NCBI RefSeq assembly: GCF_003666605.1
Contig: NZ_RCIV01000004.1
Span: forward strand, 96,474 to 160,473
Length of the DNA: 64,000 nucleotides
Direction of reading: 5' to 3'
Origin: Propionibacterium australiense
Lineage (GTDB): Bacteria; Actinomycetota; Actinomycetes; Propionibacteriales; Propionibacteriaceae
Positions within the stretch are counted from its first letter, which is position 1; each line of letters opens with the position of its first letter. The notes under the pieces were generated by a model. It ran no database searches, was not told where the DNA came from, and saw only the letters and a program-made list of their open reading frames with translations. Positions 1 through 8,188 of the stretch are shown piece after piece. The translations under genes and the position numbers were made by a program.

Positions 1-390
1 TACGTCTTCCGCCGTCTGGCCCTGGACTACCTCGACTTCGACGAGCGCGCCGAGCTCGGCATCTACACCGCCGCGGAGCGAGCCCACTACGTCGAGACCG
101 GCTCCTATCTGTCAGAGGAGGAGGAGGCCGAGCTGCCCGAGAGCGAGCAGCTCAAGAACGATGCCGGGGACGACCTCGAGGTGGATGCCGGTGGCGCCCG
201 CCAGCCCAGCCTCATCGACCCGCCGTTCCCCGTCCGGCCCGGTGCGCCGCACACGACGACGGAGATGATGGAGAAGATCACGGGCACCGCGTTCGACGCG
301 CCGCTGTGCATGACCTGCGGCACGAAGATGCGCCCCAGCGGCTCCTGCTACGTCTGCGAGGGCTGCGGGTCCACCAGCGGCTGCAGCTGA
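1..390 (+). CDS. nrdJ: Vitamin B12-dependent ribonucleotide reductase, C-terminal part
   Basis: The frame is open from base 1 and ends at TGA 388-390, so only the last 129 residues are in the window. Class II ribonucleotide reductase makes deoxyribonucleotides from ribonucleotides with adenosylcobalamin and needs no oxygen. The tail carries the typical family ending: a GTAFDAPLC stretch followed by a zinc-ribbon-like pattern CxxC (residues around 103-106) and CxxC...C near the end (YVCEGCGSTSGCS), preceded by an acidic low-complexity linker. The C-terminal cysteines are expected to re-reduce the active site. The gene is followed by a perfect 34-bp palindrome, a likely terminator. The identification rests on the tail only, but that tail is distinctive. 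Confidence 0.9.
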   Translation, partial: YVFRRLALDYLDFDERAELGIYTAAERAHYVETGSYLSEEEEAELPESEQLKNDAGDDLEVDAGGARQPSLIDPPFPVRPGAPHTTTEMMEKITGTAFDAPLCMTCGTKMRPSGSCYVCEGCGSTSGCS

Positions 391-402
391 TCCGGAGACG
401 AA

Positions 403-436
403 CCAGGAGCCGGGAACCCGGGTTCCCGGCTCCTGG
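403..436. terminator. Perfect 34-bp palindrome between nrdJ and the patatin gene
   Basis: Bases 403-419 are the exact reverse complement of 420-436 (17-bp arms, no spacer, CCAGGAGCC at the outer ends). It sits 13 bp after the nrdJ stop and 142 bp from the end of the convergent patatin-like gene. It is most simply a bidirectional terminator, although no T-run follows on either strand. The rest of 437-577 is very GC-rich and has shorter GGCTCCCGG-type repeats. Confidence 0.6.
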
Positions 437-577
437 CGCGCCGGGTCCCCGAACCGGCCGAGACGTCCCGGCTCCCGTGCCACGGCTGTTCGAGGCGTCC
501 GGCTGGATCCCCGGGCAGTCGGCTCCCGGGCTCGGGCTCTGGCCGGCCCGGGCCGGCTCCTGCCTGGCCCTGACGGC

Positions 578-1492
578 TCACAGCCCCAGGAACTCCTTGA
601 TCGCCGGCAACTCGCGGCGGGCCTGCGCCCGGCCGGCGGCATGGCTGGCGGCCAGGCGCGCCACGTCGCGTTCACCGTTGTCGACCGGCATGGTGTCGGG
701 GACGAACAGGAAGGCCCGGCCGGCGGCCTCGAGTTCGAACAGCTCCTCCCGGACCGCGTTGTAACCCTCGTGGCGGTGCATGAGGGCATCGACCACTGCC
801 GGGTACTTGCGGAAGAGGGCACGGTAGAGCGCCGCCTGCGTACGGCTGGGAGGCGGCTTGACGTAGCCGCGGTCACGGGTGAGGACCACCAGGAACCTGT
901 CGAAGCCCGCAGCCTGGGCCCGGTCGAGCCCGATGCCGCCGTCAGGGCCGAGCGCGCCGTCGACGTAGTCCAGGCCCCCGATCGTGACGGTCGGCATGAG
1001 CCCTGGCATCGTCGAGGAGGCCCGTACCCGCACCATGAGGTCGTCCATGGTGGGCGTGTCGGCCTTGGTGAACCAGACCTGCTCGCCGGTGTCGCAGCGG
1101 AACGCGCCGAAGTTCGGCTGGGCCGGGTTCGCGCGGTAGGTCGCGAAGTCGAAGGGCAGCGCCTGCCCCGGCCCGCCGGTGCGTTGGTAGATGTACTCGG
1201 CGTTGAACCAGCCCTTGCCCTGCACGAGCGTGTCGAACCCGCCGAAGTGCGGGTCGGCCGCCAGGTCGACGAAACTCGCCCGGGCCCTGGCCGGGTCGCG
1301 CGACAGGTAGTTCGCCGTGTTGCTGGACCCTGCGGAGATGCCGGCGACCCAGTCGACGAAGACCTCGGCCCGGATCAGCTCGGCGACCAGCGCACTGGTG
1401 TAACTGACCCGCATGCCGCCGCCCTCGAAGATGAGCGCGGTATCGGTCACATTGCTGCTCGGCGCGCCGGAGGCGCCCTGGGGATCTGTCAC
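578..1492 (-). CDS. Patatin-like phospholipase family protein
   Basis: The 304-residue protein has the whole patatin signature. There is a glycine-rich oxyanion loop GGGMR at residues 24-28, a nucleophile elbow GISAGS at 51-56 (Ser53), and the Asp of the Ser-Asp dyad in DGA at 178-180. Such proteins hydrolyse acyl esters of lipids; the YjjU/RssA-type bacterial subgroup is mostly uncharacterised. The start used is GTG at 1492, and the N-terminal 15 residues are low complexity. It stands alone, convergent with nrdJ and divergent from glpA. Substrate unknown. Confidence 0.85.
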   Translation of the reverse strand: MTDPQGASGAPSSNVTDTALIFEGGGMRVSYTSALVAELIRAEVFVDWVAGISAGSSNTANYLSRDPARARASFVDLAADPHFGGFDTLVQGKGWFNAEYIYQRTGGPGQALPFDFATYRANPAQPNFGAFRCDTGEQVWFTKADTPTMDDLMVRVRASSTMPGLMPTVTIGGLDYVDGALGPDGGIGLDRAQAAGFDRFLVVLTRDRGYVKPPPSRTQAALYRALFRKYPAVVDALMHRHEGYNAVREELFELEAAGRAFLFVPDTMPVDNGERDVARLAASHAAGRAQARRELPAIKEFLGL

Positions 1493-1712
1493 CCGCCCAT
1501 TGTCCCAGCCCCCATCGGATCGGCGCAGGGCATCTGATCAGCGGACACGGCTCCTGCGCCGGTCCGCCGCCGGGGACCGCCGCGTTCCGGGAACGCCTCT
1601 GCCCGCTTCCGCGCGCCGGTCCGCTGCGGGGCCCGGGCGGCGCGCATCGGTGCAATTACGGACCGGGATCGTGCACAAACGGGCGCCCGGGCGAGAGTGT
1701 GCGGGCCCGCCC

Positions 1713-1759
1713 CACTAACCTGTCGTGCGTACACCGTGCCAACCGGAGCTGCTTGGAGG
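1713..1759 (+). promoter_or_regulatory. Putative glpABC promoter and ribosome binding site
   Basis: Within the 272-bp divergent gap between the patatin gene and glpA, a TAACCT hexamer (about 1714-1719) resembles an actinobacterial -10. A strong ribosome binding site TTGGAGG (1753-1759) lies 5 nt before the ATG at 1765. The RBS decides the start: the open frame extends 22 codons further upstream but has no such site there. No clear -35 or operator was recognised. Confidence 0.4.
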
Positions 1760-1764
1760 TTCGT

Positions 1765-3423
1765 ATGGCTGATCTGACCGTCGACGTCGTCGTCATCGGC
1801 GGCGGCGCGACCGGCGCGGGAGTCGCCCGCGACGTCGCGATGCGGGGCCTGAGCGTGGTTCTCGTCGACCGGGCCGACCTGGCCCAGGGCACCACCGCCC
1901 GCTACCACGGCCTGCTCCACTCCGGAGGGCGCTACGTGGTCTCCGACCCGGAGTCGGCGCGCGAGTGCGCCGAGGAGAACAGGATCGTCACCCGGATCCA
2001 TGCGAACGCCGTCGAGCAGACCGGTGGCCTGTTCGTCGTCACCCCGGACGACTCCGAGGAGTACTCCGACGGTTTCCTCGCCGCCGCGGCCAGCGCCCAC
2101 GTGCCGGCCGAGGAGATCACCGTCGCCCAGGCCCTCGCCCGCGAGCCCCGCCTCAACCCCGGCATCAAACGGGCCTTCGCCGTGCTCGACGGCACCGTCG
2201 ACGGCTGGGCGATGGTCCGCGGCGCGGCCGAGTCGGCCCGCGAGTACGGTGCGCGCGTCCTGCCCTACCACGAGGTCACCGCAATCCATCGCGATGGTGA
2301 CCGTGTCGCCGGCGTCACCGTCCGCGACGTCAAGGCCGGCGGCCACCGGCGGATCGCCTGCCGTTTCGTCATGAACGCAGCCGGCCCCTGGGCGGGTCGG
2401 GTCGCCGCCCTGGCGGGCTGTGAGGACGTCGACGTCGTGCCCGGCCGGGGCATCATGATCGCGATGAACCACCGCCTGGTGAACACGGTCATCAACCGCT
2501 GCATCAAGCCCGCCGACGGCGACATCCTCGTCCCCGTGCACACGGTGTCCATCATCGGCACGACCGACGTGAAGGCCACCGATCCCGACAAGCTGCCGAT
2601 CCCGCGCGCCGAGGTGCAGCAGATGCTCGACGCCGGCGAGGCCCTCGTGCCGGGATTCCGCCGGGCCCGCGCCGTGCACGCCTGGGCTGGGGCCCGGCCG
2701 CTGGTCAAGGACACCCGCGTCTCGGCCTCCGACACGCGCCACATGAGCCGGGGCATGTCGGTGCTCGACCATGCGAGCCGTGACGGCCTGAAGGGCATGC
2801 TCACCATCACCGGCGGCAAGCTCACCACCTACCGCCTCATGGCCGAACGCATCGTCGACCTCATGTGCGAGCAGATGGGTGAGGCCAGGACCTGCCGGAC
2901 CGCCGACGAGCCCGTCCCCGCGGCCAAGGACACACCGACCTACACAGTGACGCACCGCCTGGCGGACCGGGAGAAGGACCGCCGCGACGACCAGATCATC
3001 TGCGAGTGCGAGCTCATGAGCAGGTCGATGTTCCTCGACCTGCTCGCCGAGGACCCGGCGGCCACCCTCGACGACCTGCGGCGTCGGCTGCGTCTGGGCA
3101 TGGGGCCCTGCCAGGGCGGTTTCTGCTCGACCCGCGCGGCCGGCCTCATGTGCGCGACGGGCGCGCGCAGCAGCGTGCAGGCCACCGCAGAGCTGCGCGG
3201 CTTCCTCAAGCACCGCTGGATCGGGCTGTGGCCGATCCTGGCCGGCGGCCAGCTGCGCCAGGCGGCCCTGGACGAGTGGATCGCCCGCGGCACCCTCGAC
3301 ATCGACCACGCCCCGGGCCAGGTCGACCCGGTCGAGCCGTACCCGGTGGGCACCGAGATCGACGAACGCGACCAGGCCCGTGCCGGGGCCGTGGTCGGTG
3401 ACGAGCAGGAGGTTCCGGCATGA
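1765..3423 (+). CDS. glpA: Anaerobic glycerol-3-phosphate dehydrogenase subunit A
   Basis: Catalytic FAD subunit oxidising sn-glycerol 3-phosphate to dihydroxyacetone phosphate. Residues 7-23 form the Rossmann dinucleotide fold with GGGATG. The C-terminal third holds the BFD-like [2Fe-2S] cysteine set (CxC at about 413-415 and CxxxxC at about 449-454), which distinguishes GlpA from the aerobic GlpD. At 552 residues it has normal family length. The TGA overlaps the glpB ATG (ATGA at 3420-3423), so translation is probably coupled. The presence of glpABC implies membrane-linked glycerol-3-phosphate oxidation without oxygen, which fits a glycerol-fermenting propionic organism (inference). Confidence 0.95.
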   Translation: MADLTVDVVVIGGGATGAGVARDVAMRGLSVVLVDRADLAQGTTARYHGLLHSGGRYVVSDPESARECAEENRIVTRIHANAVEQTGGLFVVTPDDSEEYSDGFLAAAASAHVPAEEITVAQALAREPRLNPGIKRAFAVLDGTVDGWAMVRGAAESAREYGARVLPYHEVTAIHRDGDRVAGVTVRDVKAGGHRRIACRFVMNAAGPWAGRVAALAGCEDVDVVPGRGIMIAMNHRLVNTVINRCIKPADGDILVPVHTVSIIGTTDVKATDPDKLPIPRAEVQQMLDAGEALVPGFRRARAVHAWAGARPLVKDTRVSASDTRHMSRGMSVLDHASRDGLKGMLTITGGKLTTYRLMAERIVDLMCEQMGEARTCRTADEPVPAAKDTPTYTVTHRLADREKDRRDDQIICECELMSRSMFLDLLAEDPAATLDDLRRRLRLGMGPCQGGFCSTRAAGLMCATGARSSVQATAELRGFLKHRWIGLWPILAGGQLRQAALDEWIARGTLDIDHAPGQVDPVEPYPVGTEIDERDQARAGAVVGDEQEVPA

Positions 3424-4718
3424 GGGATGTCATCGTCGTCGGTGCCGGTCTGGCCGGCCTGACCGCCGCGCTGCGGCTGCGCCGGGCCGGGCTGCACACC
3501 ACGCTCGTGCACCTGGGGCGCGGTGGTCTGCAACTCGGGCAGGGCACGATCGACGTGCTCGGCTACCGCCCGAGCCTGGTCGCACACCCGCTCGCAGAGC
3601 TGGGTGAGTTCTGCGCGCTCGAGGAGCGTCGCGGCGGCCCCACCCACCCGTACAATCTGCTGGGCGTCGAACCCATCCGCGTCGGCGTGGGCTTCCTCCG
3701 CGAGCTCGTCGGCGAGACCCTGGTGGGCGGCATCGAGACGAACGTGCTGCTGCCGACGGCTCTCGGCGGCCTGCGCCCCACCACCTTGTACCCGGCCTCC
3801 ATGGCCGCCGGCACGGTGAGCCTCGACCCGTCGGACCCCGGCGCCCTGCACGACGGCAGCCGGGTCGTGGTCGTCGGCATCGACCAGCTCAAGGACTTCT
3901 CCTGCGAACTCGTCGCCCAGAACCTGGCGACCATCGACCTGCCCGGCGGCGGCCGCCTGGTGACCCGCTCCGCCTCGGTCAGTTTCCCGGGCCGCGGCAC
4001 CGAGGCCGACTCGAACGCCGTCAACATCGCCCGGGCCCTCGACCGTCCCGACCGGCGCCGGGACTTCGTGTCCGCCCTGAACAGGGTCGCCCGGCGCGGT
4101 GAGACCGTCGCCGTGCCGAACGTCTTGGGCCTGGCCGACGAGACCTTCAGGTCGATCGCCGACGGACTCGGCCGGCCCGTCTTCGAGATCCCGCTGCCCC
4201 CGCCCGGTGTCGCGGGCATGCGCCTGGCCGACAGGCTCACCGACCTGGCCAGGTCCTACCGCGTCGAGACGATCCTCGGTTCGCGCGTCACCGGCGCCGA
4301 GACCGGCCAGGGCAGGGTCCGCTCCCTGACCCTCGGCACGGCCGGGCACGAGACGCACCTCGAGGCCCGGTACGTCCTGCTCGCCCCCGGTGGTTTCGAG
4401 TCCGGCGCCATCGAGCTCGACTCGTACGGCACGCTGCACGAGCCGATCCTCGGGCTGCCACTGGCCGTGCCGGACGAGGAGCTCCTCAACGACGGCTGGG
4501 CCGGTGAGCAGCCGGTCTTCCGGGTCGGTGTCGCCACCGACCAGACGATGCGGGTCGTCGATCCGCTCAGCGGTGAGACGGTCCACGAGAACCTCTACGC
4601 GGCCGGTGGCTTCCTCGCCGGTGCACAGCGCTGGGACGAGAAGTCCGGCGAGGGGATCGCCCTGGCCAGCGCGGTGCGCGCCGCCGATTCGATCATCGAG
4701 CAGCTGAAGGAGTCCTGA
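3420..4718 (+). CDS. glpB: Anaerobic glycerol-3-phosphate dehydrogenase subunit B
   Basis: Second flavoprotein subunit of the GlpABC complex. The N-terminus is a clear FAD/NAD-binding Rossmann motif (VVGAGLAGLTAAL, residues 5-17), and a C-terminal FAD-family segment includes NLYAAGGFLAGAQRWDEKSG. The 432-residue length is standard. It starts inside the glpA stop and its own TGA overlaps the glpC ATG (4716-4720), so the three subunits are made from one tightly coupled message. Confidence 0.93.
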   Translation: MRDVIVVGAGLAGLTAALRLRRAGLHTTLVHLGRGGLQLGQGTIDVLGYRPSLVAHPLAELGEFCALEERRGGPTHPYNLLGVEPIRVGVGFLRELVGETLVGGIETNVLLPTALGGLRPTTLYPASMAAGTVSLDPSDPGALHDGSRVVVVGIDQLKDFSCELVAQNLATIDLPGGGRLVTRSASVSFPGRGTEADSNAVNIARALDRPDRRRDFVSALNRVARRGETVAVPNVLGLADETFRSIADGLGRPVFEIPLPPPGVAGMRLADRLTDLARSYRVETILGSRVTGAETGQGRVRSLTLGTAGHETHLEARYVLLAPGGFESGAIELDSYGTLHEPILGLPLAVPDEELLNDGWAGEQPVFRVGVATDQTMRVVDPLSGETVHENLYAAGGFLAGAQRWDEKSGEGIALASAVRAADSIIEQLKES

Positions 4719-6079
4719 TGAGCACCACGGCAACCGAGCGAGGGCAGGGCGATGCCGGCCGGTCCGGCGAGTCCTTCTCGGTCTGGAACCATCTGAAGAA
4801 GGCCAGCCCGCGGCTCAACAACAACCCGAACAGCTACGAGGTCCAGCAGCTCAACCGGCTCTCCCTCGACCAGTGCGTCAAGTGCACGATCTGCGAGACC
4901 CAGTGCCCGGTCGCCCGGGTCACCGAGATGTTCGCCGGCCCGAAGTTCGTCGGCCCCCAGGCCGAGCGTTTCCGCAACGGCGAGTCCGTCGACCACACGC
5001 TCGACTACTGCTCCAGCTGCGGCATCTGCACGCTGAACTGCCCGCAGGGCGTCAAGATCGCCGAGATGAACTCCATGGCCCGCGCGGTCATGAAGCAGGG
5101 CCACATGCCGCTGCGCGATCGCCTCATCACCCAGACCAGCCTCGAGGGCCGGCTGCTGACGCCCGTCGCCCCGCTCGCCAACCGGGCGCTGCGGAACAGG
5201 CCGCTGCGCGTAGCCGTCGAGAAGATCATCGGCGTCCACCGGGACGCTCCGATGCCGGTCGCCCAGTCGCAGTCGATCCGCGGTTGGCTCCGGCACCGGG
5301 AGGGACCCATGGCCCGCCGCCCCGGTCAGCCGGATCGTGGACCGGTGATCTTCTTCACCGGCTGCGCGGGCACCTACTTCGAGGTCGAGACGAGCAAGAA
5401 GACCATCGAGGTGCTCGAACACCTCGGCTACACCGTCATCGTTCCCCGGCAGGGCTGCTGCGGCCTGGCCAGCCAGTCGAACGGGCTGTTCGACCAGGCC
5501 CGTTCGTCAGTCGTCAAGCTGGCCGGTGACCTGGCCAAGGGCGGCCGGGACATCCCCGTCGTCTCGAGCTCCGGCTCCTGCGCCGGCATGGTCAAGCACG
5601 AGGCACACGAGATCATGGGCGTCGACGACCCGACGGTCATGGACATCGGTGCGCGCATGCGCGAGACCAGCGAGTTCCTCCTCGATCTGCACGACGCCGG
5701 TGAACTGCCCACCGACTTCGACCGCATCGAGATGACGATCCCGTACCACGCCCCCTGCCAGCTCAAGGGGCAGGGCATGGGCATGCCCGCCGTCCGGCTG
5801 ATGGAACTCGTGCCCGGCATCACCGTGGCGGAGTCGGGGGAGAACTGCTGCGGCATCGCCGGCACCTACGGGCTGAAGAAGGAGAAGTTCGAGGTCGCCC
5901 AGGCCATCGGCCGGCCCCTCTTCGAGAAGTTCAAGGACTCCGGCGCCGAGCTCGGCGCCTGCGACACGGAGACCTGCCGCTGGCAGATCCGCGCCGGCAC
6001 CGGCATGGCCGTCGTCCACCCGATCCATGTGATCCACGCCGCCTACGGTCTGTCGGACATCCGCAGCCCCGAGGTCTGA
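4718..6079 (+). CDS. glpC: Anaerobic glycerol-3-phosphate dehydrogenase subunit C (iron-sulfur)
   Basis: Electron-transfer and membrane-anchor subunit. Two 4Fe-4S ferredoxin motifs are visible: C53-C56-C59-C63 and C98-C101-C104-C108. These are followed by two cysteine-rich CCG domains with GCCGLASQ and NCCGIAGTYG, which bind heterodisulfide-reductase-type clusters or interact with quinones. At 453 residues it is slightly longer than E. coli GlpC, with a polar N-terminal extension of about 25 residues. Last gene of the operon; it ends 14 bp before the convergent SorC-type regulator. Confidence 0.94.
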   Translation: MSTTATERGQGDAGRSGESFSVWNHLKKASPRLNNNPNSYEVQQLNRLSLDQCVKCTICETQCPVARVTEMFAGPKFVGPQAERFRNGESVDHTLDYCSSCGICTLNCPQGVKIAEMNSMARAVMKQGHMPLRDRLITQTSLEGRLLTPVAPLANRALRNRPLRVAVEKIIGVHRDAPMPVAQSQSIRGWLRHREGPMARRPGQPDRGPVIFFTGCAGTYFEVETSKKTIEVLEHLGYTVIVPRQGCCGLASQSNGLFDQARSSVVKLAGDLAKGGRDIPVVSSSGSCAGMVKHEAHEIMGVDDPTVMDIGARMRETSEFLLDLHDAGELPTDFDRIEMTIPYHAPCQLKGQGMGMPAVRLMELVPGITVAESGENCCGIAGTYGLKKEKFEVAQAIGRPLFEKFKDSGAELGACDTETCRWQIRAGTGMAVVHPIHVIHAAYGLSDIRSPEV

Positions 6080-6093
6080 GCCCGGCCGGCCCC

Positions 6094-7044
6094 TCAGCTC
6101 ATCGCGAGGACCTGGCGAGCCGTCTGGTCGTCCACGACCAGGTCGGTCATCACCTGCGCCCGCAGGGCGGCCAGCAGCGGCCTGGCCTTCGCGCGTCCGG
6201 CGACGACACCGATCCGGCGGGGTATGTGGCGCAGCTGGGTGGGGGTCAGGCCGGAGGCCCGGGTGTTCATCTCGATGTCGGCCCAGGAACCGTTCTGGCG
6301 CAGCAGCACCGTGCAGACGTCGCCGACGACCCGGTCACGGGCCATCTGGGCGCGATCCTCCTCGTCGAAGTAGCCCGATTCGTAGACGTGGCTGGGCAGG
6401 CCGCCGACCAGCGAGCCGACGCCGAAGACCGCCAGTGAGCACTTCCGCTGGGTGTCCCGCACCCGCATGATCGATCGCTCGCGCCACATGGCGTCGCGCG
6501 TGCTCGCGTAGTCGAAGAAGGCCGGCACCGGGAAGAGCACCGAGTGCGCGTTGAAGGCGCTGGCGAAACGCGAGGCGATGTTCGACACGTAGTCGATCCC
6601 GGTCGTCGAGTCGTTGGCGGCGCCGTTGAGCTGGACCAGGGTGCAGCCCCGCAGCGGCTTGGCCAGCAGGTGGGCGGCGACGGCGTCGATCGTCGTGCCC
6701 CAGGCGATGCCGAGGATCGTGTTGTCCTCCATCGCCTCGCCGATGGCGTTGGCCGCAACCTTGGCGACCCGGTCGAGCCGGGCGATGTCGGAGACCGACT
6801 CGCGCACCGAGACCACCTGGGCCTGCACCCCGAAGTGCTCCGCGAACTCCCGTTCGACGTCGGAGGAGGCATCCTGGGGATGGGTGAGGCTGATGCGGAC
6901 GATACCGGTGTCACGAGCCTGCTTGAGGCTGCGCGAGACGGTCGAACGCGAGACACCGAGCTGGCGGGCGATGGCGTCCATCGACTCGCCCTGCACGTAG
7001 TAGAGCACGGCGGCCCGGTACATCTCGTCGTCACGATCCGACAC
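6094..7044 (-). CDS. SorC/DeoR-type sugar-binding transcriptional regulator
   Basis: The N-terminus holds a helix-turn-helix (AIARQLGVSRSTVSRSLKQAR, about residues 24-44) and the rest is a SorC-type sugar-phosphate-binding domain with the characteristic GIAWGTT loop. These regulators bind phosphorylated sugars or polyols through the C-terminal domain. I prefer GTG 7044 as start because a GGAAGGA site lies 9 nt upstream; GTG 7062 is an in-frame alternative. It is convergent with glpABC and divergent from the AEC permease, so either could be its target. A SorC-type gene next to glpABC instead of GlpR is worth noting. Confidence 0.85.
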   Translation of the reverse strand: MSDRDDEMYRAAVLYYVQGESMDAIARQLGVSRSTVSRSLKQARDTGIVRISLTHPQDASSDVEREFAEHFGVQAQVVSVRESVSDIARLDRVAKVAANAIGEAMEDNTILGIAWGTTIDAVAAHLLAKPLRGCTLVQLNGAANDSTTGIDYVSNIASRFASAFNAHSVLFPVPAFFDYASTRDAMWRERSIMRVRDTQRKCSLAVFGVGSLVGGLPSHVYESGYFDEEDRAQMARDRVVGDVCTVLLRQNGSWADIEMNTRASGLTPTQLRHIPRRIGVVAGRAKARPLLAALRAQVMTDLVVDDQTARQVLAMS

Positions 7045-7163
7045 CCTCGCTCGTCCTTCCACCAGGCACCAGCTTCCAGTAAGATTTTATGTTCAACGAG
7101 CGATCGGATTCATCCTGCCGTGCCGTCCTCCGGCCTGCACTGTGAGAAGGATCCTCGGCGGCG

Positions 7164-7178
7164 TAGGCTCGGCCCGTG
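7164..7178 (+). promoter_or_regulatory. Leaderless-type promoter of the AEC permease gene
   Basis: TAGGCT (7164-7169) is followed after exactly 6 nt by the GTG start at 7176, the spacing expected when transcription begins at the first base of the start codon. No ribosome binding site is present. This also supports GTG 7176 as the true start. Confidence 0.5.
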
Positions 7179-8129
7179 CGTGACGTGCTCAGCGGGTTCG
7201 CCACGATCTGGATGGTGATCGGCGTCGGCGTCCTCGTGGCCCACCTGAGGCTCTTCGACCAGAAGGCCCAGCGGCTGCTCAGCCGCTTCGCCTTCTTCGT
7301 CGGGCTGCCGCCGCTCATGTTCATGATGATGTCCAGGGCCGACCTGGGCCGCGTGTTCGGCCGCCATGTCATCGTCTCGGTCCTGGCGATCCTCGTCTCG
7401 GCCGGCGCCTACCTCGGCGCGAGCCTGCTGCGGACCCGGCTGAGCAGCGGTGAACGCCCCGGTCTCGGCCACCTGACCATCGGCACCTTCTGCGCCGCCT
7501 ACGTGAACGCCAACAACATGGGCGTGCCCATCGCCGCCTATGTCATGAAGGACACCAGCTGGGTGGCTCCGGTGCTCATGACCCAGATGATCATCCTGCA
7601 GCCGCTGGGGCTGAGCCTGCTCGACGTCGACAGCGCCCGGCGCACCGGCCGGCGCACCTCGGTGCTGCACAACGTCTCGATGCCCTTCCGCAACCCGCTG
7701 ACGATCGCGGTCCTGCTCGGACTGGCCGCCAATCTGCTCGGCTGGAGGCCCCCGGTGCTCCTCGCCGACACCCTCGATCTGCTGGGCGGTGTCGCCGTGC
7801 CGTCCATGCTCATCAGCTTCGGCATCTCGCTGCGTCTCGGCCCGCTGCCCGGGCGCGAGAACAGGGGCGAGACCCTGTTCATCTGCCTGCTCAAACTCGT
7901 CGGCCAGCCGGTGGCCGCCTGGGTGCTGGCCCGCGCCTTCGGTCTCGACCTCGCCACGACCCTCGCGGTGGTGGTCATGGCCGGCCTGCCGACCGCCCAG
8001 AACGTCTTCGTGTTCAGCACCCGCTACGACACCGACGTGTCCTTGGCCAGGGACGTCATCTTCATCACGACGGTCTGCTCGATCCCGGCGATCACCTGCT
8101 ATGCCTCCGGCATCCACGCCCTCGGCTGA
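7176..8129 (+). CDS. AEC-family permease (auxin efflux carrier type)
   Basis: Integral membrane protein of 317 residues with about ten hydrophobic segments in the two-halves arrangement of the AEC/BART transporter group. The central AYVNANNMGVPIAAYVM segment and C-terminal VVMAGLPTAQNVFVF segment are the conserved helix-break motifs of bacterial AEC permeases, which carry malate, malonate or other carboxylates. It is divergent from the SorC-type regulator, which may control it. Substrate not deducible. Confidence 0.85.
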   Translation: MRDVLSGFATIWMVIGVGVLVAHLRLFDQKAQRLLSRFAFFVGLPPLMFMMMSRADLGRVFGRHVIVSVLAILVSAGAYLGASLLRTRLSSGERPGLGHLTIGTFCAAYVNANNMGVPIAAYVMKDTSWVAPVLMTQMIILQPLGLSLLDVDSARRTGRRTSVLHNVSMPFRNPLTIAVLLGLAANLLGWRPPVLLADTLDLLGGVAVPSMLISFGISLRLGPLPGRENRGETLFICLLKLVGQPVAAWVLARAFGLDLATTLAVVVMAGLPTAQNVFVFSTRYDTDVSLARDVIFITTVCSIPAITCYASGIHALG

Positions 8130-8188
8130 CGGCGGCGCCGGGGCAGGACCTGTGCGGGCCTCCGGGGCACACCTATGCTTGACCCGAC

